Part shown: positions 6,438 to 14,132 of the stretch, in pieces
Layout of the letters: each line of letters begins with the position of its first letter
Numbering within the stretch: position 1 is the first letter of the stretch
Origin: Oscillospiraceae bacterium
GTDB lineage: Bacteria > Bacillota_A > Clostridia > Oscillospirales > Oscillospiraceae
Length of the DNA stretch: 25,648 nucleotides
NCBI GenBank assembly: GCA_017516785.1
Contig: JAFXAV010000039.1
Span: 1-25,648, forward strand
Direction of reading: 5' to 3'
The notes under the pieces: model-generated
What the model saw: the letters and a program-made list of their open reading frames with translations, nothing else
The model's database searches: none
What the model was told of the DNA's origin: nothing
Translations under genes and position numbers: made by a program

Positions 6438-8000
6438 ATGGAAAAACCCATTGTTCTGGTGATTATGGACGGCGTCGGTAAGGGCGACGGCGGCAGCGGC
6501 GATGCTGTGGTCGTGGCCAAGACCCCCACTCTGGATCATCTGATGGCAACCTGTCCCCATACTTATCTGAAGGCCCACGGCACCGCCGTCGGTCTGCCCA
6601 GCGATGACGACATGGGCAACTCCGAGGTTGGTCACAACGCCCTCGGCTGCGGCCAGGTCTACTCCCAGGGTGCAAAGCTGGTCGGCGAGTCCATTGAAAA
6701 CGGCGCGCTGTATGCTTCCGCCACCTGGCAGGATCTGATCGCCAATGCCAAGGATAACAAGGCTCTGCATTTCCTGGGTCTGCTGTCCGACGGCAACGTT
6801 CACAGTAACATTTCCCACCTGATCGCCCTGCTGCGCCAGGCCAAGGCCGAAGGCGTCAAGAAGGTCTACTGCCACATCCTGCTGGACGGCCGTGACGTTC
6901 CCGCCACCTCCGCTCTGGAATACGTGGAGCAGCTGGAAAATGTCCTTGCCGAACTGAAGGGCGAAGGCTTCGACTACGCCATCGCTTCCGGCGGCGGCCG
7001 TATGCAGGTCACCATGGACCGCTACGAAGCCAACTGGGCCATGGTCGAAAAGGGCTGGAAGACCCATGTTCTGGGCGAAGGCCGTCAATTCGCATCTGCT
7101 GCGGAGGCTATTGAAACCTACCGCGCCGAGACCGGCTGCATCGATCAGGATCTGCCCGCATTCGTGGTTGCCCGCGAGGGCGAGCCCGTTGCAAAGATCA
7201 TAAACGGCGACTCCGTCGTCCTCTTCAACTTCCGCGGCGACCGCGCTCAGGAAATCTCCCTGGCCTTCGACCGTAAGGAGTTTGACAAGTTCGACCGTCC
7301 CGGCTACACCGGCGTCAAGTTCGCCGGCATGCTGCAGTACGACGGCGACCTGAACATCCCCGAAAACTACCTGGTTCAGCCCCCCGTCATCAAGAACACT
7401 CTGACCGAGGTTCTGTGTGAGGCCGGCATCCGGGAGTACGCCCTGTCCGAGACCCAGAAGTACGGCCATGTGACCTATTTCTGGAACGGCAACCGCTCCG
7501 GCAAGGTCTGTGAGGAACTGGAAGTCTACGAGGAAATCCCCTCCGATGTCATCCCCTTCGAGCAGGCTCCCGCCATGAAGTCCGCTGAGATCACCGAGAA
7601 GATGGTCGAGGCTATGGCTTCCAAGAAGTTCGACTTCCTGCGCTGCAACTTCCCCAACGGCGACATGGTCGGCCACACCGGCGTCATGGAAGCCGTCGTC
7701 TACGCCATGGAGTGCGTAGACCAGGGTCTCGCGGCCATCATCGATGCCGCTGACAAGTACGGCTACACCGTACTGATCACCGCCGACCACGGCAACGCCG
7801 ACCAGATGACCGAAACCAAGAAGGGCAAGACCTCTGTCCGTACTGCCCATTCTCTGAACCCCGTTCCCTTCATCATCTACGATAAGGATCATGACTGGAC
7901 CATTACCGAAGGCGCCTACGGCCTTGCCAACGTGGCTCCCACCGTGGTCAAGATGATGGGTCTGGAAGCTCCCGCCTGCTGGGAAGCAAGTATGGTTTAA
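6438..8000 (+). CDS. gpmI: 2,3-bisphosphoglycerate-independent phosphoglycerate mutase
   Basis: GpmI interconverts 3- and 2-phosphoglycerate in glycolysis, using Mn-dependent alkaline-phosphatase-fold chemistry. The 520-residue protein has the first metal-binding motif IVLVIMDGVGKG (Asp11), the phospho-serine motif DDDMGNSEVGHNALG (Ser62), the substrate-binding HILLDGRDVPATSA segment, the central NFRGDRAQE motif, and the metal ligands in NFPNGDMVGHTG and ITADHGNADQM. All key residues are present and the length is normal. GGAGGT precedes the ATG. Strong use of C-ending codons suggests high expression. It is followed after 34 bases by yloU, and may be cotranscribed with it. Confidence 0.97.
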   Translation: MEKPIVLVIMDGVGKGDGGSGDAVVVAKTPTLDHLMATCPHTYLKAHGTAVGLPSDDDMGNSEVGHNALGCGQVYSQGAKLVGESIENGALYASATWQDLIANAKDNKALHFLGLLSDGNVHSNISHLIALLRQAKAEGVKKVYCHILLDGRDVPATSALEYVEQLENVLAELKGEGFDYAIASGGGRMQVTMDRYEANWAMVEKGWKTHVLGEGRQFASAAEAIETYRAETGCIDQDLPAFVVAREGEPVAKIINGDSVVLFNFRGDRAQEISLAFDRKEFDKFDRPGYTGVKFAGMLQYDGDLNIPENYLVQPPVIKNTLTEVLCEAGIREYALSETQKYGHVTYFWNGNRSGKVCEELEVYEEIPSDVIPFEQAPAMKSAEITEKMVEAMASKKFDFLRCNFPNGDMVGHTGVMEAVVYAMECVDQGLAAIIDAADKYGYTVLITADHGNADQMTETKKGKTSVRTAHSLNPVPFIIYDKDHDWTITEGAYGLANVAPTVVKMMGLEAPACWEASMV

Positions 8001-8034
8001 TTCCCCCCTGAATTCAGATTAGGAGGCTACAATT

Positions 8035-8388
8035 ATGATTCGTCACAACAATGAGAACGGCAGCGTGAACATCAGCACCAGCGTCTACACCGATATCGCC
8101 GGTAATGCCGCCACCAACTGCTTCGGCGTCAAGGGCATGGCTGCCCGGTCCGTCAAGGACGGCGTCTATCACCTGCTGCGCAAGGAATCCGTCGGCAAGG
8201 GCGTCCATGTGGAATTCCACGAGGACGGCGCCATCTCCATCGACCTGCACATCATGGTCGACAACACCGTTAACCTGCGCGCCATCGGCGCATCCATCAT
8301 CGAGCAGGTCGAGTATCACGTTCACAAGTGCACCGGCACCGAAGTCCGCGCTGTCAACGTCTACATCGACTCTCTGATGATCGACTAA
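8035..8388 (+). CDS. Asp23/Gls24 family protein (YloU-like)
   Basis: This is a 117-residue protein of the Asp23/Gls24 (DUF322) family. The segment GNAATNCFGVKGMAARS, then GVHVEFHEDGAISIDLHIMVDNTVNL and a C-terminal VRAVNVYIDSLMI fit the small YloU branch. Family members are cytoplasmic or membrane-associated, and their exact function is unsettled. YloU is normally encoded just upstream of YloV/FakA, as here, with 19 bases between the genes. The start is supported by AGGAGG 8 bases upstream. Codon bias is as strong as in gpmI. Confidence 0.88.
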   Translation: MIRHNNENGSVNISTSVYTDIAGNAATNCFGVKGMAARSVKDGVYHLLRKESVGKGVHVEFHEDGAISIDLHIMVDNTVNLRAIGASIIEQVEYHVHKCTGTEVRAVNVYIDSLMID

Positions 8389-8407
8389 TGTCCGGAGGTA
8401 CAGAAAA

Positions 8408-10039
8408 TTGAGACAGACTATCAATGGAGCTGATTTTCGCCGGCTCGTGATCAGCGCTGCGGCATCCATCGAGATCCACAAGCAGCAGCTCAACGACCTG
8501 AACGTGTTCCCCGTCCCCGACGGTGACACCGGCACCAACATGTCCATGACCATCAACGCAGCAGCCGCTGACCTGCGCAAGACCGAGGATCCCTCCCTGG
8601 AGAAGGCTTCCGCCGTCACCGCTTCCGCCATGCTGCGCGGCGCCAGAGGCAACTCCGGCGTTATCCTGTCCCTACTGATGCGCGGCATCTCCAGAAAGCT
8701 GAAGGGCGCCACCATCGCCGACGGCATTCTGTGGGCCGATGCCCTGCAGGAAGGCGTTGACGCTGCCTACAAGGCCGTCATGAAGCCCGCCGAGGGCACC
8801 ATTCTGACCGTCGCCCGTCTGGCTGCTGCCAAGGCCCGCGAAGTGGCTCAGACCAACAATGATTTCGAAGCTGTCCACGAGGCAGCTCTGGAAGAAGCCA
8901 AGGTTGCCCTGGCAGGCACCACCGACATGAACCCCGTTCTGAAGAAGGCAAACGTGGTTGACGCCGGCGGCAAGGGCTGGGTCCTGGCTCTGGAAGCCAT
9001 GCTGTCCGCTCTGCGGGGCGACGACGTGGTTGTTCCCGAAGGCTTCGACACCGGTGCAGCCAAGGAAGCTGCTGACTTCGCTGATTTCGACACCGAAGAC
9101 ATCACCTTCACCTACTGCACCGAGTTCATCATCAACCGCGAAAACGACAACGACCCCGAGAAGCTCCGTGAGTTCCTGTCCAGCCTGGGCGACAGCCTGG
9201 TTCTGGTGGATGACGAGGAGATCATCAAGGTCCATGTCCACACCAATGACCCCGGCAAGGCTCTGCACGAAGCCATCGAGTACGGTTCCTTCGCAACCGT
9301 CAAGATTGAGAACATGCGTCTGCAGCACACCGAAAAGGTCATGACTGAAGCCGACCAGGCTCCCAAGATCGCTGAGCCCGAGAAGCCCTTCGGCGTTGTC
9401 TCCGTCTGCGCCGGCGCAGGCCTGGCTGACGTCTTCGAGAACTTGGGCACCGACGGCATCATCTCCGGCGGCCAGACCATGAACCCCAGCACCCAGGACA
9501 TCCTGGAAGCTGTCAACAAGGTTCCCGCTGAGACCGTCTTCGTTCTGCCCAACAACAAGAACATCATCATGGCAGCCGAGCAGGTTGATGCCCTGACTCC
9601 CAAGCATGTTGTTGTCATCCCCTCCAAGACCGTTCCCCAGGGCGTTACCGCCATGCTGAACTTCAACCCCGAGGGCACCGAGGAAGAGAACGTGGAAGCC
9701 ATGACCGAGTCCCTGGGCACTGTGGAGACCATGCAGATCACCTATGCCGCCCGTAACTCCGACTTCGACGGCTACGACATCCACGAAGGCGACTACCTGG
9801 CTCTGTACGGCAGCCAGCTCTTCGGCACCAGCCAGGACATCAAGGTTCTGCTGAGGAGCCTGGCCCAGAAGGTTCGCGACGACGGCAAGGAGTACATCAC
9901 CATCTACTACGGTGAGGATGTGAAGGAGCGCCATGCTCAGAAGGCAGCTGACCTGTTTGCAGAAATCTGCCCCGATGCAGATGTGAACCTGCTCTCCGGC
10001 GGCCAGCCCGTCTACTACTATATGATCTCCGCTGAATAA
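8408..10039 (+). CDS. fakA: YloV/FakA-like protein: DhaL (DAK2) kinase domain with DegV-like C-terminal domains
   Basis: This 543-residue protein resembles FakA/YloV, the ATP-binding subunit that phosphorylates fatty acids held by a FakB/DegV partner. The N-terminal DhaL domain (about 1-200) contains NVFPVPDGDTGTNMSMT, the Mg-ATP site, and SAMLRGARGNSGVILS. The middle and C-terminal parts contain EFIINRENDND, LVDDEEIIKVHVHTNDPG and VFVLPNNKNIIMAAEQ, typical of full-length members. No ATG fits the N-terminus; TTG at 8408 is the likely start, 9 bases after GGAGGT, giving MRQTINGADFRRLVISAA, a normal family start. It is followed by a terminator and repeat copy C. FakB is not in the window. The kinase function is from family knowledge. 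Confidence 0.9.
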   Translation: MRQTINGADFRRLVISAAASIEIHKQQLNDLNVFPVPDGDTGTNMSMTINAAAADLRKTEDPSLEKASAVTASAMLRGARGNSGVILSLLMRGISRKLKGATIADGILWADALQEGVDAAYKAVMKPAEGTILTVARLAAAKAREVAQTNNDFEAVHEAALEEAKVALAGTTDMNPVLKKANVVDAGGKGWVLALEAMLSALRGDDVVVPEGFDTGAAKEAADFADFDTEDITFTYCTEFIINRENDNDPEKLREFLSSLGDSLVLVDDEEIIKVHVHTNDPGKALHEAIEYGSFATVKIENMRLQHTEKVMTEADQAPKIAEPEKPFGVVSVCAGAGLADVFENLGTDGIISGGQTMNPSTQDILEAVNKVPAETVFVLPNNKNIIMAAEQVDALTPKHVVVIPSKTVPQGVTAMLNFNPEGTEEENVEAMTESLGTVETMQITYAARNSDFDGYDIHEGDYLALYGSQLFGTSQDIKVLLRSLAQKVRDDGKEYITIYYGEDVKERHAQKAADLFAEICPDADVNLLSGGQPVYYYMISAE

Positions 10040-10053
10040 TTCAGTGGCAAATA

Positions 10054-10084
10054 GCCCGCTGCCTGAATGGGCAGCGGGCGTTTT
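10054..10084 (+). terminator. Rho-independent terminator after fakA/yloV
   Basis: GCCCGCTGCC (10054-10063) pairs with GGCAGCGGGC (10070-10079), followed by GTTTT. It starts 15 bases after the stop codon. Confidence 0.9.
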
Positions 10085-10099
10085 CATTCAAATAATCGA

Positions 10100-10301
10100 C
10101 AAATTACAGTTTGTCGAGGTGTTTGGTGTCGAAGCCACCCTTGGCCCCCTCCCTGAGGGGGCTGGCAAAAATCTTTGATTTTTGACTGGGGGAGTGTCGT
10201 AAAGTCGATAGAACACTCCCTCCGTCTCGCCTTACGGCGAGCCACCTCCCTCAGAGAGGGAGGCAAGTGTACTGTGCAGCTGCTCGCCAAACTGCAATTT
10301 G
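10100..10301 (+). repeat. Hairpin-rich repeat element, copy C (202 bp)
   Basis: The ends are CAAATTACAGTTTG (10100-10113) and CAAACTGCAATTTG (10288-10301), a 14-bp inverted repeat with one mismatch. Internal hairpins in order: GCCCCCTC/GAGGGGGC, CAAAAATC/GATTTTTG, GGGAGTGT/ACACTCCC, CTCGCC/GGCGAG and CCTCCCTC/GAGGGAGG. It sits 15 bases past the fakA terminator and has the same orientation as fakA. It and copy A (inverted) have the same length and nearly the same sequence. With the terminator and the dyad at 10333-10364 it accounts for the 337-bp gap between fakA and the YihY gene. Confidence 0.93.
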
Positions 10302-10332
10302 GAGCACAACCAATGTTTATTTCCCTTCCCAC

Positions 10333-10364
10333 TGTCATAAACTGTTACAAGTACAGTTCTGACA
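10333..10364 (+). promoter_or_regulatory. Inverted repeat touching the ribosome binding site of the YihY gene
   Basis: TGTCA-AACTGT on the left (10333-10345) is mirrored by ACAGTT-TGACA on the right (10353-10364), with a 7-base centre. The right arm runs into the AGGAGGG ribosome binding site (10364-10370). It could be an operator or a translation-controlling hairpin. I see no clear promoter around it. Confidence 0.45.
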
Positions 10365-10376
10365 GGAGGGAAATCC

Positions 10377-11168
10377 ATGGACCGCATCAAAAAGCTGATA
10401 TCCGAAATTCAGTCGCTGCAGATTCCCGTCTACGCCGCCAATGCCAGTTTCTTTCTGGTGCTGTCAGTGTTTCCAACTCTGGTTCTGATGCTGGGTCTGC
10501 TCCGCTACACGGCTCTCAGCGCCGCGGATCTTCAGGCATTTGCCGAAGGCTTCCTGCCGGATGCCTTCCACGCCCTGTCCTGGCAGCTGATCACCGGTGC
10601 CTACGCAGGCTCCTCCAAAGCGGTGATTTCCCTTTCCGCCCTGACGGCCCTGTGGTCGGCGGGACGGGGCATTTACGGCCTGATCCGGGGTCTTGATACT
10701 GTCTACGGCCGCCCGGAAGACCGTGGCTGGCTGAAAACCCGGCTGATCAGCGCAGTGTACACCTTCTTCTTTCTCTTGGTGCTGATTCTGACATTGGTTC
10801 TCCATGTATTCGGCAATACCCTGCTGGAATTTCTGACAGTTTACGGCTTCCGCCTTCCCATCAATCTGACCGCCGCCCGTTTTTTCCTGCTGGTGATTCT
10901 GCAGACGATGCTTTTCAGCGCCATGTTCATGGTGCTGCCCCGGGGCGGCAATGGCTTTCGGGATAGCCTTCCCGGAGCGCTCTTTGCCTCCTGCGGATGG
11001 ATGAGCGCATCCACAGCCTTTTCTGTCTACATGGAGCATTTTCCGAAATATGCCACTATTTTCGGCTCTGTCTATGCCGCCGCCCTCGCCATGCTCTGGC
11101 TCTGGTTTTGCGTCAGCATCGTATTCTACGGCGGCGTACTCAACGGATTTCTGAAGAAAATCCGATAA
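10377..11168 (+). CDS. YihY/BrkB family inner membrane protein
   Basis: This 263-residue polytopic membrane protein belongs to the YihY/virulence factor BrkB family, whose molecular function is not established (it is not RNase BN). Visible family marks are the early AANASFFLVLSVFPTLVLML segment (about 20-40), LSALTALWSAGRGIYGLIRGLD in the middle, and the C-terminal YATIFGSVYAAALAMLWLWFC and FYGGVLNG motifs. About six hydrophobic segments are seen. The start ATG is 6 bases after AGGAGGG. It is separated from fakA by a terminator and a repeat, so it probably starts its own transcription unit. The next gene begins 85 bases downstream in the same direction, with no terminator between. Confidence 0.88.
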   Translation: MDRIKKLISEIQSLQIPVYAANASFFLVLSVFPTLVLMLGLLRYTALSAADLQAFAEGFLPDAFHALSWQLITGAYAGSSKAVISLSALTALWSAGRGIYGLIRGLDTVYGRPEDRGWLKTRLISAVYTFFFLLVLILTLVLHVFGNTLLEFLTVYGFRLPINLTAARFFLLVILQTMLFSAMFMVLPRGGNGFRDSLPGALFASCGWMSASTAFSVYMEHFPKYATIFGSVYAAALAMLWLWFCVSIVFYGGVLNGFLKKIR

Positions 11169-11253
11169 AAATATGTATTTTCCGTTAATTTTCCCCTTGT
11201 TTACGGATTCGTAACAGATAGGAAATATGATGGATAAAAAAGGAGGTGGGCCC

Positions 11254-12081
11254 ATGTTCGGCTACGTGTCTGCCAATTTCAAAGAGCTCACCCCCGAGCT
11301 TCGCAGCCGCTACGGCGGCGTTTACTGCGGCATCTGCCGTGAAATCCGGTGCCGCACCTCCAATACCGCCCGGCTGGGACTGAGCTATGACATGGCCTTC
11401 CTGGCTCTGCTGCTGATGAGTCTCTACGAGCCGGAGGAAGAGAGCGGCAAGCTTCACTGCGCCCTCCATCCTTTCCGCCGCCGGGAATGGGTCGACAACG
11501 AATACGTCCGCTATGCCGCGGATATGAATGTGGCCCTGGCACACTACAATTTTCTCGACGACTGGAACGATGACGGGAAATTCTCCGCCAAAGTTCTGGC
11601 GAGCGCCTTCGGCAATACATTGCCGGAAATCCAGGCACGCTACCCCCGGCAGTGCGGCACCATTGCAGACTGCATCGCCCGGCTCAGCGCACTGGAAAAA
11701 GCGAACTGTCCCAACCCCGACGAACCTGCGGGCGTTTTTGGCCGCCTGATGGGGGAGCTGCTGACTTACAAAGAAGATTTTTGGGCCCCTACCCTCCGGC
11801 AGATGGGCATGGCTCTGGGCCGGTTCATCTATCTGGCAGATGCCGCGGTGGACTACCGCCGGGATCTGAAAAAGGGCAAATACAATCCCTATATCGCCAT
11901 GGGTTCCGGTGAGGATCGGAAAACCTGGGACGACTATCTGGTACTGGCCATGGGCCGATGTACTTACAACTACGAAAAACTGCCTCTTGTCCAGGACAAA
12001 GCGCTGCTGGACAACATTCTCTACAGCGGAGTCTGGACGAAGCTTCGGGGTAACGGCGCAAAAGCGAGGGAAAAAGAATGA
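11254..12081 (+). CDS. DUF5685 family protein
   Basis: This 275-residue protein resembles the DUF5685 family, found mainly in Clostridia and of unknown function. The N-terminus [20 protein letters not shown], followed by [12 protein letters not shown] and later [30 protein letters not shown] and [20 protein letters not shown], fits the family. The several Asp-rich helices ([15 protein letters not shown]) recall the helical fold of isoprenoid-synthase-like proteins, but that is only a resemblance. An in-frame ATG at 11227 exists, but AAGGAGGTGG lies just before the ATG at 11254, which is chosen. The stop codon overlaps the start of the DnaJ gene by 4 bases (ATGA), so the two are translationally coupled. 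Confidence 0.82.
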   Translation: MFGYVSANFKELTPELRSRYGGVYCGICREIRCRTSNTARLGLSYDMAFLALLLMSLYEPEEESGKLHCALHPFRRREWVDNEYVRYAADMNVALAHYNFLDDWNDDGKFSAKVLASAFGNTLPEIQARYPRQCGTIADCIARLSALEKANCPNPDEPAGVFGRLMGELLTYKEDFWAPTLRQMGMALGRFIYLADAAVDYRRDLKKGKYNPYIAMGSGEDRKTWDDYLVLAMGRCTYNYEKLPLVQDKALLDNILYSGVWTKLRGNGAKAREKE

Positions 12082-12719
12082 TCGACGATCCTTATAAGGT
12101 GCTTGGCGTCAACCCCGATGCCTCGGACGAGGAGATCAAGCAGGCCTACCGAAAGCTTGCAAAAAAATACCACCCCGACCTGAATCCCGGTGACGAGGTG
12201 GCAAAACAGAAAATGCAGCAGGTCAACGCAGCCTATGAGCAGATCAAGAATCCCGAAAAGGCTCAGCAGTCCGGCGGTTACGGCGGCTACAGCCAATATA
12301 ACCCCTACGGCGGCTACGGCACCTGGCAGCGAACCTACACAAATACTGACTCCGGGGACACCTACCAGCAGGCAGCGGCAAACTATATCCGCTTCGGAAG
12401 ATACCAGGAGGCCATCAACGCTCTAAACAATTCCACCGAGCGGAATGCCCGGTGGTACTACCTCAGCGCCCTTGCCAACAATGGTCTGGGCAATCAGGTG
12501 ACGGCCCTGGAGCATATCCGCCGTGCCGTATCCATGGAGCCGGACAACCCCGAATACCTATCCGCACTGGATCAGATCGAGCGGGGCGGCCATGTTTACC
12601 GGCAGCAGGCAGGCAATTTCGGCGGCTTCACCATGCACATGGATCCCTGTACCAACATGCTCCTGTGCTGGCTGGTGAACGTGTTCTGCTGCGGCGGACG
12701 ATTCATTTTCTGCTGTTAA
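12078..12719 (+). CDS. J-domain protein with TPR-like region and cysteine-rich hydrophobic C-terminus
   Basis: This 213-residue protein has an N-terminal J domain (about residues 4-62) with the HPD motif at 32-34 ([10 protein letters not shown]), so it should stimulate an Hsp70. It lacks the Cys4 zinc-finger and substrate domains of DnaJ proper. Residues about 85-103 are Gly/Tyr-rich ([16 protein letters not shown]). Residues about 115-190 look like a tetratricopeptide helix array ([20 protein letters not shown], then [20 protein letters not shown]). The last 22 residues are hydrophobic with six cysteines ([15 protein letters not shown] and FCC), a possible membrane-associated or metal-binding tail. 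It overlaps the DUF5685 gene by 4 bases. The pair may act together, but the client is unknown. Confidence 0.85.
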   Translation: MIDDPYKVLGVNPDASDEEIKQAYRKLAKKYHPDLNPGDEVAKQKMQQVNAAYEQIKNPEKAQQSGGYGGYSQYNPYGGYGTWQRTYTNTDSGDTYQQAAANYIRFGRYQEAINALNNSTERNARWYYLSALANNGLGNQVTALEHIRRAVSMEPDNPEYLSALDQIERGGHVYRQQAGNFGGFTMHMDPCTNMLLCWLVNVFCCGGRFIFCC

Positions 12720-12729
12720 GTAAAAAATC

Positions 12730-12757
12730 AGAGGGTACTTTTCAGTACCCTCTTTTT
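12730..12757. terminator. Bidirectional terminator between the J-domain gene and queT
   Basis: AGAGGGTACT (12730-12739) pairs with AGTACCCTCT (12744-12753) around TTTC. T-rich DNA follows on the plus strand, and an A-run on the left side gives T residues on the minus strand. It can serve both convergent genes. Confidence 0.9.
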
Positions 12758-12759
12758 AT

Positions 12760-13266
12760 TTATAAAAACAGCAGTGTGTCCAGATTCCGGTGCCTCATGG
12801 TCACATAGAGAAGGCTTCCCGGAATCAGCAGCACAATCAGCTCACCCAGAGCCACATAGAATGCGTTAATCCAGAATCCGCCGCCGATGAACAGCGTCAG
12901 CTCATAGCCAACCAGAATCGCATTGGTCAGTGCTGGCATCAGCAGGCCCAAAGCCGGTAGGCCATGGACTTTTACATTCCGCAGGTGCCACATTATCTGG
13001 GCCGCAATCAGAGTCGCAAAACTGCCCACCAGCCAGTCCAGAGGCAGTGCCCCCGCGAAAGTGATGTTGAAGAGCAGGCAGCCAATGGTGAGACCCGGAA
13101 TGGCCGCCGGGGTGAAAAAGGCCAGAATGCAAAGTGTCTCAGAAAGCCTGCACTGGATGGCCCAGCTGGCGGAGCCTGGCAGCAGGATATTCTGAAAATG
13201 GGTCAGTACCACGTACAGCGCCGCGATGATGGCTGCCCGGACCATATTCAAAATTCTTTCATGCAT
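12760..13266 (-). CDS. queT: QueT-family transporter (ECF S component for queuosine precursor)
   Basis: This 168-residue membrane protein is hydrophobic throughout and has about five to six helices. The start MHERILNMVRAAIIAALYVVLT, then QCRLSETLCILAFFTPAAIPGLTIGCLLFN and a long hydrophobic C-terminal half, match the QueT family, the substrate-binding S component that imports a queuosine precursor with a shared ECF module. That ECF module is not in the window. The assignment is strengthened by the preQ1-I riboswitch just upstream. The frame is open to 13338, but that region is the riboswitch terminator, so the ATG at 13266 with AGGGAGA upstream is chosen. Confidence 0.88.
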   Translation of the reverse strand: MHERILNMVRAAIIAALYVVLTHFQNILLPGSASWAIQCRLSETLCILAFFTPAAIPGLTIGCLLFNITFAGALPLDWLVGSFATLIAAQIMWHLRNVKVHGLPALGLLMPALTNAILVGYELTLFIGGGFWINAFYVALGELIVLLIPGSLLYVTMRHRNLDTLLFL

Positions 13267-13281
13267 AAGATTTCTCCCTAG

Positions 13282-13310
13282 AAAAAATGCGGATGGCAAT
13301 CCCATCCGCA
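13282..13310 (-). terminator. Second leader terminator upstream of queT
   Basis: On the minus strand TGCGGATGG pairs with CCATCCGCA (stem at 13288-13296 and 13302-13310), followed by six T (13282-13287). It lies between the riboswitch terminator and the queT ribosome binding site. Confidence 0.8.
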
Positions 13311-13314
13311 CAAC

Positions 13315-13336
13315 AAAAAACGGGCGCAAAGCGCCC
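13315..13336 (-). terminator. Riboswitch-controlled terminator of queT
   Basis: On the minus strand GGGCGC-TTT-GCGCCC is followed by GTTTTTT. The GGATGG just 5' of the stem, which shares Gs with it, is complementary to CCATCC inside the preQ1 aptamer, so aptamer folding and antitermination are mutually exclusive. Confidence 0.82.
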
Positions 13337-13349
13337 ATCCTCGATTAGT

Positions 13350-13388
13350 CCTAGTTTTGTTTACCGACAGGATGGTTACGAACTGTCC
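13350..13388 (-). promoter_or_regulatory. preQ1-I riboswitch aptamer
   Basis: On the minus strand the P1 stem is GACAG (13383-13387) with CTGTC. Its loop contains TTCGTAACC, and the tail GTAAACAAAACTAGG ends at 13350. The loop AACC followed by an AACAAAAC-x-AGG tail is the hallmark of preQ1-I aptamers and closely resembles the Thermoanaerobacter tengcongensis example. It lies between a promoter and a terminator in front of queT, so preQ1 should shut off import. The match is from memory of the motif, not from a covariance search. Confidence 0.88.
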
Positions 13389-13403
13389 TATTAACTTGTG
13401 AAT

Positions 13404-13432
13404 ATAGTACCACGGCAACATTCTCCTGTCAA
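13404..13432 (-). promoter_or_regulatory. Promoter of queT, overlapping the end of pcp
   Basis: On the minus strand a perfect TTGACA (13427-13432) overlaps the pcp stop codon. TACTAT (13404-13409) follows at 17 bases; TATATT at 20 bases is an alternative -10. Confidence 0.65.
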
Positions 13433-14010
13433 GAGATGGCTTTGATGGCAGCGGTCAGTCCCCGCACAGTATCAGAAAGAGGCAGATTCGGCTCGCCCTG
13501 TTCCGGAAGATAGGGTACATGGATAAATCCCGCCCTGACATTGGTTCCGTCAAAGTGGCGCAGAACGTTATACAGCACATCGTTGCAGACGAAGGTTCCG
13601 GCAGTGTTGGACACCGCCCCGGGAAGTCCGTCAGCACAGATGGCTTCTGCCATAGCTTCCACAGGCAGTGTAGAAAAATACGCAGCATCCCCCTCAGGAT
13701 CAATGCGCTCACCGGAGCAGATTCTGCCGCTATTGTCTGCCCGCCTGGAGTCCCGGATGTTGATGGCAATCCGCTCCGGAGTCACATTGGCTCTTCCTCC
13801 CGCCTGACCGATGCTGATGATCAAATCAGGACAAATTTCCTCCGCCTTTTCCAGCAGGATCCGGGGCGCATCCCCATAGCAGGTGGGCAGCTGCAGTTTA
13901 CATAACTCATAGTTCCCGATTTTTTCAGGCAAAAGCCGCACTGCTTCCCAGGAAGGGTTGATGGTCTGGCCATCAAAGGGGTCAAAGCCTGTGATCAGCA
14001 GTTTTTTCAT
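13429..14010 (-). CDS. pcp: Pyrrolidone-carboxylate peptidase (pyroglutamyl peptidase I)
   Basis: This cytoplasmic cysteine peptidase of family C15 removes N-terminal pyroglutamate from peptides. The 193-residue protein starts MKKLLITGFDPFDGQTINPS, with the family G-F-x-P-F motif and the N-P-S-W segment. The catalytic triad is visible: Glu79 in GGRANVTPERIAIN, Cys142 in NTAGTFVCND and His164 in AGFIHVPYLPEQ. It is at the short end of the family range but complete. The start is fixed by CCGGAGGA 6 bases before the ATG. The reading frame is open further upstream but without support. The stop codon lies in the -35 box of the queT promoter. No clear promoter was found in the 122 bases shared with galK. 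Confidence 0.95.
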   Translation of the reverse strand: MKKLLITGFDPFDGQTINPSWEAVRLLPEKIGNYELCKLQLPTCYGDAPRILLEKAEEICPDLIISIGQAGGRANVTPERIAINIRDSRRADNSGRICSGERIDPEGDAAYFSTLPVEAMAEAICADGLPGAVSNTAGTFVCNDVLYNVLRHFDGTNVRAGFIHVPYLPEQGEPNLPLSDTVRGLTAAIKAIS

Positions 14011-14072
14011 AGTGTCCTCCGGAAGTTTTTCTTCATGGTAGCATATTCTTTGTAAATTTGCAAGAAAAGGAC

Positions 14073-14101
14073 TTCCCGTTTCACTCCATCCATTGTATAA
14101 T
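14073..14101 (+). promoter_or_regulatory. Likely promoter of galK-galT
   Basis: TATAAT (14096-14101) has a weak TTCCCG (14073-14078) 17 bases upstream. The poor -35 suggests that an activator may be needed; no operator was recognised. Confidence 0.5.
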
Positions 14102-14132
14102 ATAGGCAAATCAAAAAATGGAGGAATATGCC

